Position numbers and translations under genes: made by a program. From Cristatella mucedo (lineage: Eukaryota; Bryozoa; Phylactolaemata; Cristatellidae): a DNA stretch of 64,000 nucleotides. The stretch covers positions 1,758,501-1,822,500 of the forward strand of contig WPIO01000057.1 of assembly GCA_009760855.2 (NCBI GenBank), in the 5' to 3' direction. Below the pieces are notes generated by a model that saw nothing but the letters and a program-made list of their open reading frames with translations, was not told the DNA's origin and made no database searches. Shown in pieces: positions 22,476-34,699 of this stretch (the first letter of the stretch is position 1; each line of letters starts with the position of its first letter).

Positions 22476-24615
22476 CAGACATAGAACGCTCTCATGAACG
22501 TTCACGTTCGTTGCAACATTCTTCAAAAAAACGAAGTTCTTGCGAACTTCGTATACGTATACCATGTGGTTTGTGTTTCTCGGCATGGTGCGTATCGCTG
22601 GGCTCGCCGGCACACTGCTAGTGCCGGTAGGCTGGTAGTACCCTAAACCACCCCAGGGTCTAACAGCTGGTGGCTCTGGCTAGGGACGAGCTGGTGCGGA
22701 GCTGCGGTCTGACGGCTGTGGCCTGGGGACCAGCCGGCTTTGTCCTCCCACCAACTCAGAGGATGAGTGATAGGGGGGAGTCAAGTGAGAGACGGGGCCG
22801 AAAGGAGCCGTTCGCCCTTAGGCTCAGTGCGTTGTATTAAACTGTTAGTGGTGGTCATCGGCTGGCTCTCTGCTGTGCGAATCAAAACTACATGCGATAC
22901 AGCTAAGACCTGTTTGAAGGTATGCTGGTTTTTATTTGACCATAGCTCATAAGAAATTACGTGCTTATGGATATCTAAACGCTTATCGCTTCGGGCTGCT
23001 TGGTCTCCCACGAAGACAATCAGAAAAGTACGTATTAAACCATGGCAGTGCCTTGTCTGGCATTGTTTTATATCGGGGTTCTAAATCCTTCAAGTAGGAG
23101 ATCTCGATGACTAACCCATTAGTAGTGCCTAATGTTTGAACTTCATGTATGAAGAAACTACTAACGTTAAAAGTTGTGAATATGCTCATTGTTCTGTCAT
23201 ATGTCGGTTGGATCATCAAAAGTAGTGCGTATTCTTTGACTGCTGTAATTCTTTTCTCCACAATAGTTAATGCACCTACGGTAATATATCGACAGGCAGG
23301 CCGGCTTAGTGTTTATAAGTATTTCAACGTAGCCTATTGATTGTGGTATCTTATTCGTTGCCGTACCATATAAAGAATTACTTTAAGCTTTTACTTGCAT
23401 AATGTTACTTGTCTTTGAATAATAATCTTATAAACTGCTAGCAAATAGCTGCGAAAGTTGTATTGCATTCCGTTGGGGAGGTAAGTCGGTTTCATTAGAG
23501 CTGGAGCCTACTTAAATTTTTTATTAACAAACCAAAGCAGCTAGGATTAGTTTGGCTTTGCAACAGCAAACCCCTTTTCAGTTATGACTTTTCTAAACAC
23601 TTTTTTAATTCGGACAATAATTATTACCGGTAGAATGTCTTTATGTGTTACGCATCACGATATAAAATTTAGGTTTATACCATTCATAGGTTTTGAGCAC
23701 TATGTGAGATATTAAGCCCTGACTGGTTCCCTTTGAGATTGAATGTTAATATTGATGATGCCTTTACAATTAATTAACCGCAACAACTGTTCTAGCTATT
23801 TTTATATAACAGGTCTAATTCATCACATTGAATCTTAACAGGCTCTGTAATTTGCCTAAAGCGATCTTCTTATAGCATAAGGACTGTGGATAAAACCCCT
23901 TAGGGTTTAAAGATGCTCCATTTATTGGGTCGCATCGACATCCCCATTTAATTTGCGTGGCCATATAAAATACTTTGTACAATTAGGTCAGGAGATTTAC
24001 TCGTTAGGCTGTATCGGTCGTATCGCCAACGAAACGCCTAGAGCTAGCATAAGGAAGTTCTGCTTAGACACTAGCATCCGGTCAGATTTGATTGTTGCTA
24101 CAGTTGCCTCGGAAGAGGACATTCTCGATCTCAGCCATCTGATACCCTAGGTAGCTTAAAAAATAGCTTTAATTTTCTGAAATTGAGGCAAGGTACATTA
24201 GGTAAACCTTTGACAATCTGCAAATTGTATGCAGCTTTAAGTTTATGATCTCAGAGCGAAACTGGTGGACTATATCCGTTAATCGCCTAACCTTATCAAA
24301 CCTGCTTGGTTGGCGATTCAATATACATCTTACAACTATTTACATCGGCTGTGCATTCACTTGATCTATACACACTGATCTGGAGCTTTTGTGGCAATCT
24401 TACCACTCCGATTACTTTTCGTGGATGGTTAACTTCGCGTCGTGCGGCCATCGGATGGTGTTACTATATGATCTTAATTTCAACTATGATTTCCGATTTG
24501 GATGATATCGAATTTATTATTATTATAATTATTATTAATTGCAATACACTGCCGCCTAATATTTGAGACAATTGTAGTTAAATTAAATTGTGTGATAACA
24601 CAATAACCAACGATG
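22476..24615. other. No recognisable gene; GC-rich patch and compact hairpins
   Basis: A perfect 9-bp-arm hairpin (ACGAAGTTC/GAACTTCGT, 22531-22552) is followed by the self-complementary GTATACGTATAC. A GC-rich patch spans about 22600-22830 without a recognisable coding frame. The rest is AT-rich. A 65-codon frame at 23953-24150 ends in TAG directly before GTAGC and shows no known domain. Confidence 0.4.
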
Positions 24616-25440
24616 AGTGCAACATGCAATCACTATTACAGCTTAAAATATACGTATTCTGCTCGTTTTGCTGCTGGTTGGGTTGTGGTGAATTGACGTA
24701 CTAGTCTGGGCAGTTGCAGTCGATTGCAGTGCATTGCTGCAGAATGGTCGAGGCAATTACAGTGAAGTTATGCGATTATGCAATAATCAAAGAGTAGAGC
24801 AGTGTGAAATCACTGTTAGAGCTTCTGGAGTACGTACTCAGGTCGCGGTGTGGCTAATTGCAGCGGATTTCGGTGGATTGACGTGTATTGCTGGGTATGG
24901 GACCGGGCCGCTGTAGTCAGTGGCAGTGCATTGCAAAAGAACGCCTTGGCAAAATGGAGCAAGATTGTGGGTGCACTTCGAACTGAGTGTAGTCCTATAT
25001 TTAATGTCAATTAGAGCTTTATGATGGAGAACTGAAAATGATTTTCAGTTGAATATAGTGGACTACTGTCGTTTCCCAAGTCATTTCTGGCGATTACGGC
25101 CTGTTGCCACAGTGGGAGGATGCACGATTTCTTTTATTGTACATGGTTGTGCACACACCAGGTGCACTTTAATATGCAATAATACTGGAGCTCGGTGAAA
25201 TGTATTTCATTTTGTGTGATGGATTCGATGGATTAAAGTGGATTGCAGTATCTGCCCATGCTACTGCATTCGATCGCATGCATTGCAAGAGAACGGCAAT
25301 ACCAATGCAAGTGAAAACATCTAAGTGCAAAATGCAATCAAAAAATGAGCTTTTCCAACAGGATTTTTTTAGTTGAACCGTGGAATGCAGTGGATTGTGG
25401 TTGATTGCCATGGATTGTGGTGTGGCGACTCGAGGCAAGA
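24616..25440. repeat. Decayed tandem repeat with TGCATTGC core
   Basis: Related blocks recur: GCAATCACTATTACAGCTT (about 24623) with GAAATCACTGTTAGAGCTT (about 24804), and GCAGTGCATTGC at about 24727 and 24921 with GCATGCATTGCAAGAGAACG at about 25275. GTGGATTGYRGT-type segments repeat to 25430. Spacings near 180-195 bp, and about twice that, suggest an eroded satellite array. The period was judged by eye. Confidence 0.45.
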
Positions 25441-25604
25441 ACGAGTGTTCCATCTCGTCGGGGTCGGTTGACACCACCAGGACGCTCAAGCCTGCCCATG
25501 TGATGCCGCAGTAAAGTCTCTTTAGACATCGTCCTACCGCCGGCACCGAACAAGGGCAAACCCTGTTTACAGGGTCGAAGGCATCTGTGCTAAGTTATTG
25601 TGAG

Positions 25605-25910
25605 CGAACATCGTCTAACGTACAAGGCCCGCCACTGCTTCCCTCCCACCTTCGTACCTAGCTGAACTGCTGCACTGGTTGCAGCCTTTTTGAGCCCTCA
25701 GGTCGCGTATGGACAAAAGATTAGCAGTTTCATTCCTCCCCTTAAAGGCCGTTGGCAATAGGAGCTTTAGCTTTGACGGTCCTAGGCTGTGGAACACGCT
25801 TCCACAATTCGTATGCAACGACAACTTCTCGCCAGCTGCGGACTATGCCTTATCCTTTTCAGCGATCCTGTGCTGCTACTCCCATGCTACTCACAACCTC
25901 AACTGCTCTC
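25605..25910 (+). mobile_element. LINE-B 3' fragment, left half (split by LINE-A)
   Basis: Equivalent to the C-terminal LINE-B region from ACAAGGCCCGCCAC through CTGCTGCACTGG and GGTCCTAGGCTGTGGAA to CTCAACTGCTCTC. The missing 3' remainder is at 27141-27320. Confidence 0.85.
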
Positions 25911-25915
25911 TTGAA

Positions 25916-27140
25916 AGTCATCTGAAGTACCTCTAAAATATGGAGTACCTCAGGGCTCTGTGCTAGGTCCGGTCCTTTTCACCGTTTATACTCTCCCTCT
26001 CGCTGATGTGATTGCCAAGCACAATCTAGGCTTTCACTTCTATGCGGATGACACTCAGTTGTACCTTTGCTTTGATCCCTCCCAGCCTTCGAGCACCTCA
26101 AATTCTCTCAACTCACTTGCTGCATGCATTGATGACATCCGATCATGGACGGCAGCAAATTTTCTAAAACTAAACGATGATAAAACTAACTTACTAGTTA
26201 TGGGCAAACCTAGTGTTATTCAGAAATTGGAAAGGCTGACTTTCAAAATTGGCTCTACCAGCATATCTCCAGTTGCATCAGCTCGAAATCTAGGTGTCAT
26301 ATTCCAAAGCGACCTCTCGTTAGACGACCACATCAGCTCCACAGTCAAATCAGCCTATTTTCAGCTTCATAACATTGCTAAAATTAGGGCTTGTTTAGAT
26401 AAGGATACCACGTCCAAGTTGGTCCATGCATTCGTGACATCTCGCCTCGACTTCTGCAACTCACTGCTTACTGGTCTACCAGCATGTGCGATCAGGCGAT
26501 TGCAGCTGGTGCAAAACTCTGCAGCTAGGCTTGTCTGTCGTGAGCGTCGCAGTTGCCACATTACTCCACTTCTCGCCGACCTGCACTGGTTACCAGTCAA
26601 GCAACGGATTGACTTCAAGGTTTTGTCGCTCACTTTTAGGTCTCTTCATTCTATGGCTCCAGCCTATCTTTCAGAGATACTACCCCATCAGGCAAAGCAT
26701 CGTACCACTCGCTTTTCGGAATCCAACAGTCTAGAAATACCTCGTACAAACCTTAAATCCTTTGGAGACCGTGCATTTAGCTCGTATGCTCCCACAGCCT
26801 GGAACTCCCTCCCGACCTGCATCAGAACATCCCCTGACCTGACCACATTTAAAAGAAACTTAAAAACATACCTATTTAGGACAGCATTTAGTGGGTCCTT
26901 GTGATTCGTCCTCGATGTGCTTATGCGTGCTGACACTGTTCATGCTGCCACTAACCACATTTGCATGCTGACCCAGTGCATGTAACCCCTAACCATGTTA
27001 TTCATTTTGTTTGTTTTTCAAGCATGATTTTACTTACTATTCTATTGCGTATCACTTTGCAGCAAATGTAAAGCGCCTAGAAAGAGATTAAGTTCTCTGA
27101 GGGCGCTTTATCAAGTGCAATATTATTATTATTATTATTA
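25916..27140 (+). mobile_element. LINE-A, best-preserved 3' half, nested in LINE-B
   Basis: 5'-truncated insertion with an uninterrupted coding region, 3' UTR, complete stem-loop (27072-27113) and (ATT)n tail. A 5-bp target duplication TTGAA is at 25911-25915 and 27141-27145. Orientation matches the LINE-B host, and deleting it rejoins CTCTC to TCTGCTATGC, as in intact LINE-B. It shares a truncation point, just upstream of the VPQGS codons, with the copy at 43757. Confidence 0.95.
25921..26904 (+). pseudogene. LINE-A reverse transcriptase C-terminal half (5'-truncated)
   Basis: The frame is open for 328 codons but has no native start, because the 5' part was never copied. It opens in RT block 4 ([12 protein letters not shown]), then carries catalytic FYADDTQ (YADD codons 26041-26052), [17 protein letters not shown] and the thumb region [19 protein letters not shown]. 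The long CR1/L2-type tail follows: [49 protein letters not shown], ending FRTAFSGSL. No stops or frameshifts are visible, so the insertion is recent. Endonuclease, RT fingers and the first catalytic Asp block are absent, so the fragment cannot be active. Confidence 0.9.
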
Positions 27141-27320
27141 TTGAATCTGCTATGCTTCCCACTTTCTCTTTGTTTCGGGAAACGAAGTCTGTTGTCTACC
27201 GACTGCGTACCGAAAGGCGCTTAGGCTATGGGTGTGCTATGCAAAACTCTCCTGCATAACACCTATACCGTCTTTATTGCTTTGAGCAGTTGCAGAGACA
27301 CATTACATCACATTACATAG
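27141..27320 (+). mobile_element. LINE-B 3' end, right half
   Basis: Resumes at TTGAATCTGCTATGCTTCCC and runs through the 3' UTR to CAGAGACACATTACATCACA. Together with 25605-25910 it forms one host copy. Confidence 0.85.
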
Positions 27321-27321
27321 G

Positions 27322-27645
27322 CACGTCGCCCACGCGATGTTAGGCCCGGGATAGGCTGTGAGTTGCCAGAGGGCGCTCACATGCGTCAGGGGAGTACAGC
27401 ATGCCTCAGGAGTAAGCCAGTCGCAGGACCGCCGAGTTGGCCGGGAAGCTTACGGGAACTCCGGCTAAGCACTGCGTGCACAGGAAGTGCGTCGAGCTGA
27501 GCTGTAGCGAAACGCTCATAGAATGGCTGAGCTCCACAAGAGTTTTCTCGGACGGCAGCAGGGCGTCGTAACAGGCCCCAGCCGCGCCCTACAGCCTGGT
27601 ACCTGTAATCGTGCCGTGGCAGTAGAAAACTCGCAAGGCATCGAG
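27322..27645. other. GC-rich segment of unknown nature before a microsatellite
   Basis: A GC-rich block with no recognisable domain, directly followed by a very long (TA)n/(TG)n tract. The arrangement (GC-rich body plus microsatellite) resembles 9431-10812 and could be a retroposon with a simple-repeat tail, but I saw no shared sequence between the two. Confidence 0.3.
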
Positions 27646-27922
<277 letters not shown>

Positions 27923-28635
27923 ATAATAACCGTATAATTGAGAGAATTTAGGATACCGTTAATTACTTGCGCATATTTTTCCATAATAGAAGAATGAAGC
28001 ACTAGTAAAATTGCTCTTTAAATTAGTCTCTTTACTGCCCGTGCCCCTATTGATAGCCTGGAAGCTCTCTATAGCTTCAACTCATAAATGTATGTTCAGT
28101 TTACAGATGAGATTTATTGAACAAATATTGCATTGTTAGTCTTCATTAATTCTGATCAGACGACCAACTTATGTAGCTCCCCAGCAGCTCCTCTGTAGCT
28201 ACAACTATTTACCAACAATATGCCGTAGCAGTCTGTCACACTATTGCCGCTCTGCTAGGTCTGTTCGCAACATTTTCGGCATGAATATGCTTCGATTTCC
28301 CTAAAATGAAATGAACATGAAGTTTATTTTTATTTGAACGTGAATAACCATGAATTTTAAGCTGCCAGCAATTCTTACTACGTTAGCAAATACAAATTGT
28401 TTACTAATATAAGAAAACTCTTTTTGAGACATTTCTTACTTGGAATCTTTAAAATCAAAAGCTTAAATTGTGCATTTTTTTAATTTAGTAACTTGAGTAG
28501 CATCCGTGCGTCATTTCATAAATATAGTATCTAATAGGAAGAAATTTAATATTTATGTAATATCATTTATTTTAAATTTAGGTGGTATCGAAAGCCGACG
28601 TCAAACTAAGCATGTCTAAAATGTATTATATTCTA
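27923..28635. other. No recognisable gene
   Basis: AT-rich sequence without long frames or recognisable repeats. Confidence 0.4.
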
Positions 28636-29550
28636 TAATACCGGCATGTGCAATCAGGCACTTACAGCCGGTGCAAAACTTTGCAGCTAGGCTGGTCTGT
28701 CGTGAGCTTCACAGTTGCCACATCACACCAGTTCTGGCCAACCTGTAGTGGTTTCCAGTCAGAAAAGGAATTAACTTCAAGATTTGGTAGCTCACTTTTA
28801 AGTCCCTTCACTATTTGGCTCCACCCTACCTATCAGAGCTGCTGTGTTAACAGGCAAAGCATCGTACCAGCCACTTTTCGGAAACCAATTGTTTACTTAA
28901 ACCTAGTACAAACCTCTTTTTTTTAAACCGTCCGTTTAGTTCGTGTGCTCCAAAAATCTGGAACTCACTTCCGACTTGCACTACGTCATCCCCTGATTTG
29001 AGCGCATTTAAAAAGAAATTAAAAACGCAATTATTTAGTTCAGCATGTCGTGCATCACTGATCGGTCTTTAATAGTAATAATAATGTACTTGATAAAGCG
29101 CCCTCAGTTAACTTAATCTCTTTCTAGGCTCTTTACATTTGCTGAAAAAGGAAATGCAGTTGAATTGTAAGTAAAATCATGCTTGAAAAACAAACAAGAT
29201 GAATAACATGGTTAGGGGTGACATGCACAGGGCCGGCATGCAAATGTGGTTAGTGGCAGCATGCACAGTTTCAGCACGCATAAGCACATGAAGGGCGAAT
29301 CACAGGGACCCACTAAATGCTGTCCTAAATAGGTGTGTTGTTAATCTTTTATGTGCTTATATGGGCTGACACTGTAGGTGCTGCCACTTACTACACTTGC
29401 ATGCTGACCTTGTGCATATCACCCTAACCATGTTATTTATGTTGTTTATCAAGCATGATACCACTCACCATTCAATCGCGTTTCCTTGTGCAGCCCATGT
29501 AAAACGCCTAGAAAGAGTTAGTCTATACTCTGAATAGGTCATGAAATTTA
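28636..29550 (+). mobile_element. LINE-A fragment, old, interrupted by an inverted LINE-A
   Basis: Host copy 28636-29070: GTGCAAAACTTTGCAGCTAG, then AAAATCTGGAACTCACTTCC. It resumes at 29350 with TATGTGCTTAT and ends with a degraded stem-loop near 29520. Numerous stops. The insertion at 29071-29344 lies in the opposite orientation. Confidence 0.85.
29071..29344 (-). mobile_element. LINE-A 3' fragment nested in LINE-A (inverted)
   Basis: Minus-strand LINE-A 3' UTR with stem-loop and a short tail (TAATAATAATG at its 3' side). A 5-bp target duplication TCTTT is at 29066-29070 and 29345-29349. With the host's own 3' UTR at 29350-29545 it forms an inverted repeat of about 200 bp per arm. Confidence 0.88.
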
Positions 29551-30689
29551 TTTTAGTCTATTTTACTGCAAGACTTCTTAAACTAGCATTCGAGTTTGCA
29601 TAGCACATCATTTTGAATTCGTTGGTAAATTGAAATGAATCACCTAAACACTGCAACAGGACTACTATTAGCACGAATGTGTACACAGTGAGATATATGG
29701 GTATTTTGCTCGTGGAATGGGCTCCTAACTTGTCAATTAACTTCCAGCCTATGCGCGACCGGACTGTCAGCAAAGTTTGGGTGCAGATCAAAAAGATCTG
29801 CTTTTGATATTGAAAATTCTCTCTGAGATTCGTCACCAGACTACCATTATTCATATCTGCACAAGAGGAGAGGTAGACGATATTGGGTAATAATCCATAA
29901 AGATCAGCAGCATACAGCCATAGCAGTGCGGCAGATCATTGGTGATCACCAGATCCGAAACATAGTCACTTTTATGACTGTTAAGATTTAACTTGTAGAA
30001 CCCAGCCAAAATTCTAGACAGTTAAATTAAAGTAAAGTAAAGACAGTTAAAGTAAAGACAGTAAAGTTAAGAAAATACGCTACCTAATTGTTGTTACTGT
30101 CGTCAATTTGCTTTTAAATATTTCTGGAAATCCGCAAAGGTCAGACACAATCAGCTATTCTATTAGTAATGCAAAACATGTTCCTACAATCAAGGGTAAA
30201 CAGCCGAATAATATTGATTGATCATTACTAGAAAGAAGCCTGGTCGCAGATTTGGATCTTGAAGGAGCTGCTTAAAGCAAAAGCCTGTGAATTTTGTTTA
30301 CACTCAAGCCTCTCAGAAACACCAGCAACCGAGCTTTCAACTTTTCTATTTCATTCGATCTCAAATTACGACATAATAAATGAACAATCGACCATTAAAA
30401 AACTGAATTTAGCTCTTACTGAAGCCATTCCAAAACCGCTACAGTAATATTAAAACTAGTGAATATTAAAACGTGATTGAATATGCAGCTTGCATTTAAA
30501 TATTTATTCGTTAGAGTTTGCTGTGATAGTGCATTTTTGTTTCAAATTAGCACCTCCAGTGATAAAAGCACAGAGCTTAAGATCACATGAGCACACTCAA
30601 AACAATTCCCACCGAAGGAGAAAAACTTGAAAGGTAAAGTGGGATTATACAACTTCTCCCTATAATATAATTAAATTGCAGTAGGTAAA
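29551..30689. other. No recognisable gene; short tandem repeat near 30010-30075
   Basis: A short array of AGACAGTTAAAGTAA-like units occurs around 30010-30075. A 62-codon frame at 30259-30447 has no known similarity. Confidence 0.4.
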
Positions 30690-31650
30690 ATAAAACTAAC
30701 TTACTAGTTATGAGCAAACCCAATGTCATTCAGAAATTGGAAAGGCTGACGGTCAAAATCGGCTCTGCCAGCAAATCTCCCGTTGAATCAGCTCGAAATC
30801 TAGGTGTTATGCTCCAAAGTGACCTCTCGTTAGATAACCACATCAGCTCCACAGTCAATTCTGCCTACTTTCAGCTACATAAAACATTGTTAAAATTTGG
30901 GAATTTTTAGATGAGGATACCACATCAAAGTTGGTCTATGCATTGTGACATCCCGTCTTGACCTCTGTAACTCACTGCTTGCTGGCCTGTGCAATCAGGC
31001 GATTACAGATGGCTCAAAGCTCCGCAGCTAGGCTTGTCTGTCGTGAGTGTCGTAGTTGCCACATCACACCCCTTCTTGCCGAACTGCAGTAGCTACCAGT
31101 CAAGCAACGGATTGACTTCAAGGCCTTGTCTCTCACTTTTAGGTCCCTTCATTTTGTGGCTCCAGCCTATCTCTCAGATCTAATCCCCCACCAGGCCAAG
31201 CATTATACACCTGCTTTTTGGAATCCAATAGTTTACCAATACCTCGTACAAACATAAAATCCTTTGGGGACCGTGAATTTTTTTCGCATGCTCCTAAATT
31301 CTAGGACTCCCTTCTGAATTGCGTCAGAGCATCCCCTTACTCGACCACATTTAAAAAGAACTTAAAAACACACCCATTAAGGACAGCATTTAGTGGGTCC
31401 CTGTAATTTGTCGTTCAAATGCTTATGCGTGCTGACACTGTGCATGCTGCCACTAACCACATTTGCATGCTGACCCTGTCCATGTCACCCCTTACCATGG
31501 TATTCATGTTGTTTATCAAGCAAGTTTATCAATGCACTCACGATTCAATCGCGTTTCCCTTTGAAGCAAATGTAGAGTGTGCCTATGAAGAGATTGAGTT
31601 CTCTGATGGAGCTTTATTAAGTGCATTGTTATTAGTATTTCAATTATTAT
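30690..31650 (+). mobile_element. LINE-A fragment, old
   Basis: Starts at AAAACTAACTTACTAGTTATG (codons after the RT catalytic motif) and runs to a decayed stem-loop (AGAGATTGAGTTCTCTGATG) and an ATT-rich tail. Multiple frameshifts. The C-terminal blocks remain recognisable in three frames. Confidence 0.85.
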
Positions 31651-33011
31651 TAAAATGAGATTTGTGCAATTGAGTTTTTTAGATTATATCGGCAACTCAG
31701 CAGCAAATTGGTATAGTTATTTCTTAACAAGAGCTTAAGCATCGCAATCACTTAAACGTTTTACAATAGGAGCGCTAGTGGACATTAGGAATAAAGCAGT
31801 AGATTTAGGTGTGGCATTCTAGTATGGTTCCACGTTTGTACATTTGAAGGGCAATTAGATTGAAACAGTTTAAACCTTGATTATAAGAATCGATTACTTA
31901 AGTCGAGTAAGCAAGGTTGGAGAAGAATTCATAATTTATTTCAAATTTTTTTACGTGCAAGCTGCATTTATTGAAACCATTAACCTAAATTAAGGTTGCA
32001 TACATCATAACAAAATAGTTTTAGGCAACACGACGAGAAAATGGCAGACTGATTGTTTAGTGTGTGTGAGAATTTTAAATTACAGTCAAACTTTGCTTCT
32101 TACCTAGTCTTCTTAGTCTGCCTTTTCAAAATAACAAGCTTCCTCGACTTGTCAGCTATCCAATAATCACTGCTTACTATATGTCTTATTTCTCGTCTGC
32201 AGACTGGACATTTCCTGGTAGTAAAAACGATTCAAGTTTCCTAAATTTAATCGCAGGTTATATCCGTGATTTTACAATGAACCAATGCTAAATCTTGAAT
32301 AGAGCATATGCCAGCCACTTTTTATTCCAAGTTGAGTCTCATAATAGGTAAGCAGCGATTTACTAGATAGCTTGTGGTGTTTAGAGCAGCTGCTCTCGTA
32401 TAAGATGTTTTGAATAGCTTCGCACAAGAAGCACAACCAAATGCTATGATGCTGGGATTGCTATTTTCCTGCTAGTTTAAAGATAAAACGTGTAAATAAC
32501 TTTTTTGAAATTCTTGTTAGTTTTAGACAATTGTAATATTCATTAGGTCAAATCGCGTGTTTTTAGAAAAAAATAGTTACTAATAATCGTACAATAATTT
32601 TTCTTATGCAGATTAAAAAGATACTCTTTGGATAAAATAAAACTTGTTCTTTCAAAGCTCTTTCTTATTCTCTATTTTAGTTTAAAAGTTAGGCAACAGA
32701 TTAAAACTACAGTTACATTGATATTACTAGTTTTTCAATAGTTATCGTCACTAAGCCATTGTATTCTATAGAAATGTTCTGTTGGTGAACTAGCAGCTGT
32801 ACTTAACGGTTACGTGACCAATTGAGAACGGTACGGCCACGATTTGGAATGCCGCATAGATGTCCAAAATAGATGTGTTTTTTATGTGAATTAAATAGCT
32901 GAGCAAGGATATTGCACTACCTGTGGAAGGGATGGACTCGGAGAAACCTTTTAACACATGGAGAAAAGAATATCCACAGCCTAGCTCTGATTAAGGCTTC
33001 GAAAAAACTCG
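31651..33011. other. No recognisable gene
   Basis: AT-rich. The last 80 bp may belong to the pseudogene that begins at 33012, but I could not extend its reading frame upstream with confidence. Confidence 0.35.
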
Positions 33012-33545
33012 CTACCACCCCTTCACGTCAAACGTGTTTTGATTAAGAACTTTGAGAAAACCATGGACCAGCCTTCGCCAGCTTTCATAAACATGTGTGC
33101 ACAATTGCCTCGGCTCAGCAAAGCAAATATTAAATAAGGATTTTGTGTGGGTCCTCAGATTCAAGAGCTATTCAAAGATGGCGGGTTCGGCAATTTCTGT
33201 GTGGCGATGCAAGACTATGATGAAATGCTTTTCACCTATTGGTTACAAGCTTTCTTGGAAAAGTACAAGCAACTAGTTGAAGACATGTAAATGAAGGATC
33301 AGGAATTTGGCTTACATATGTCAGTAAAGATCCACTACCTTCATTCCAATTCAGATTTCTTCCCCGACTACTCTGGTAAGGTGAGTGATGAATATGGCTA
33401 ATGTAGTCATAAAGATGTCTTAAAGATTGAACAAATATACCAGGGAAAATGGTCCACTACAATGATGGCTGACTACTGCTGGACACTTCCCATAGATGCT
33501 CCCAAACAGCAGTACGAGAGACATGCTAAGAAATCCAAGAATTAG
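33012..33545 (+). pseudogene. Pseudogene of a conserved uncharacterised, probably repetitive, protein
   Basis: One reading frame of 177 codons ends at TAG 33543-33545, with three in-frame stops (33135, 33288, 33399) and no frameshift. Conserved-looking blocks in order are LPPLHVKRVLIKNF, GPQIQELFKDGGF, MSVKIHYLHSNSDFFPDYSG, KVSDEYG, YQGKWSTTMMADYCWTL and a basic C-terminus. From memory these resemble the C-terminal half of a multi-copy protein family of unknown function in insects and cnidarians, possibly transposon-borne. I could not verify that. The block LHSNSDFFP and the YQGKW...DYCWTL end are the recognisable signature. An upstream start is not visible. Confidence 0.6.
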
Positions 33546-34699
33546 TGTCCGACTTTATTTCTATAGGTAATAACCGTAGGCCTATTAATATTTGTTTGCA
33601 TGTCATGACGTAAATATTGAAGATTACACAAAATTAGACCAATTTTTTTCATTTGACAGTCATATTTCTATTTTGAGCATCAAATTGATACGAGATGGCA
33701 TTTCAGTTACATTTCATTTTCATTCATCATTCATTTTAATTGTATTTCAGTTACATGGCTTTTGCAAAACTTTGTTAACCAGTCTTATTGGCATGGCATT
33801 CGTGTGCCTATTGAGGTTTATTGCTCATGGTTTAGATTTAAGGTATGGGTATAAGCGCTTAATTACATGTATGGTTGTTCTATGACTTGAAAGCGCTTTA
33901 GCAGCTTTGAGGTTTTATATTATTGCAGATCAGCAGTTATTCTTGTGAATAGCCTATATTTATTGCAGAATAATGTAATGATTCCTGATAAAAGTCGATT
34001 CAGAAGCCCATGGCTTGGTTATAATCCACTGATGCTGCGGCGGCTGCTGCTGCTGCGTGGGCTGAGCATCCACTATAAGTTTGATTACTCCCTTTAGATT
34101 CATCCCTTCTCTTGCTCCTGTCTACCTCTCCGAAATTCTGCCTATCATGCTCAGCTCGCCAGGAAGGAAGGTGCACTACCTAACCTTGTTTAATAAATGT
34201 ATTCTCTAATAAAATATATCTCAGCCCGCCAGTACACCTAATGGTGGGCATGGTAAGAGACTAGATGATAGCTCAATTTATTTACGGAGGCTTAGCCCTA
34301 GTATCATGAGATTGCGTAGAGTTTTCTATTTGATTATGGTCCAGACAGACCGATGAACCTGACTCAGAAAAAGGCGGAGTGTCTGAATGCAACTAAGTAC
34401 CCCAGCAGCCATGGATGAGCCACAAGGGTTCACGAATCTTTAGTGAAGATAAACAGCAAGTCGGCCAGCCTCCGACCCACCGGGTTAAGTCCATCTGTTA
34501 TCAATAAATAATATTTCTGCTGTGGCTTCGTCTTGACGTCTAGGCGGAACTAAATTACACGGCTTCATGCAAAAGATTTTGACAACGTTCAGGTTCCGTC
34601 TCGACTAGATCATAAAAATTTTCTTTTGGCTTCGCTAAGGAAACAGGTTAATTGATTTCTGCAGCTGGTGATGAATATTATAAATCCTAGAGATTTGAC
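33546..34699. other. No recognisable gene; possible LINE-A scrap
   Basis: Includes the likely 3' flank of the pseudogene (AT-rich, with a small repeat of TTTCAGTTACAT near 33703 and 33748). At 34095-34160 a short stretch, read as APVYLSEILP, resembles a LINE-A C-terminal block, but it is too short to assign. Confidence 0.35.

Noticed and set aside
34095-34160. LINE-A fragment
   Set aside because: Only about 10 codons resemble the C-terminal block, which is too short to call.
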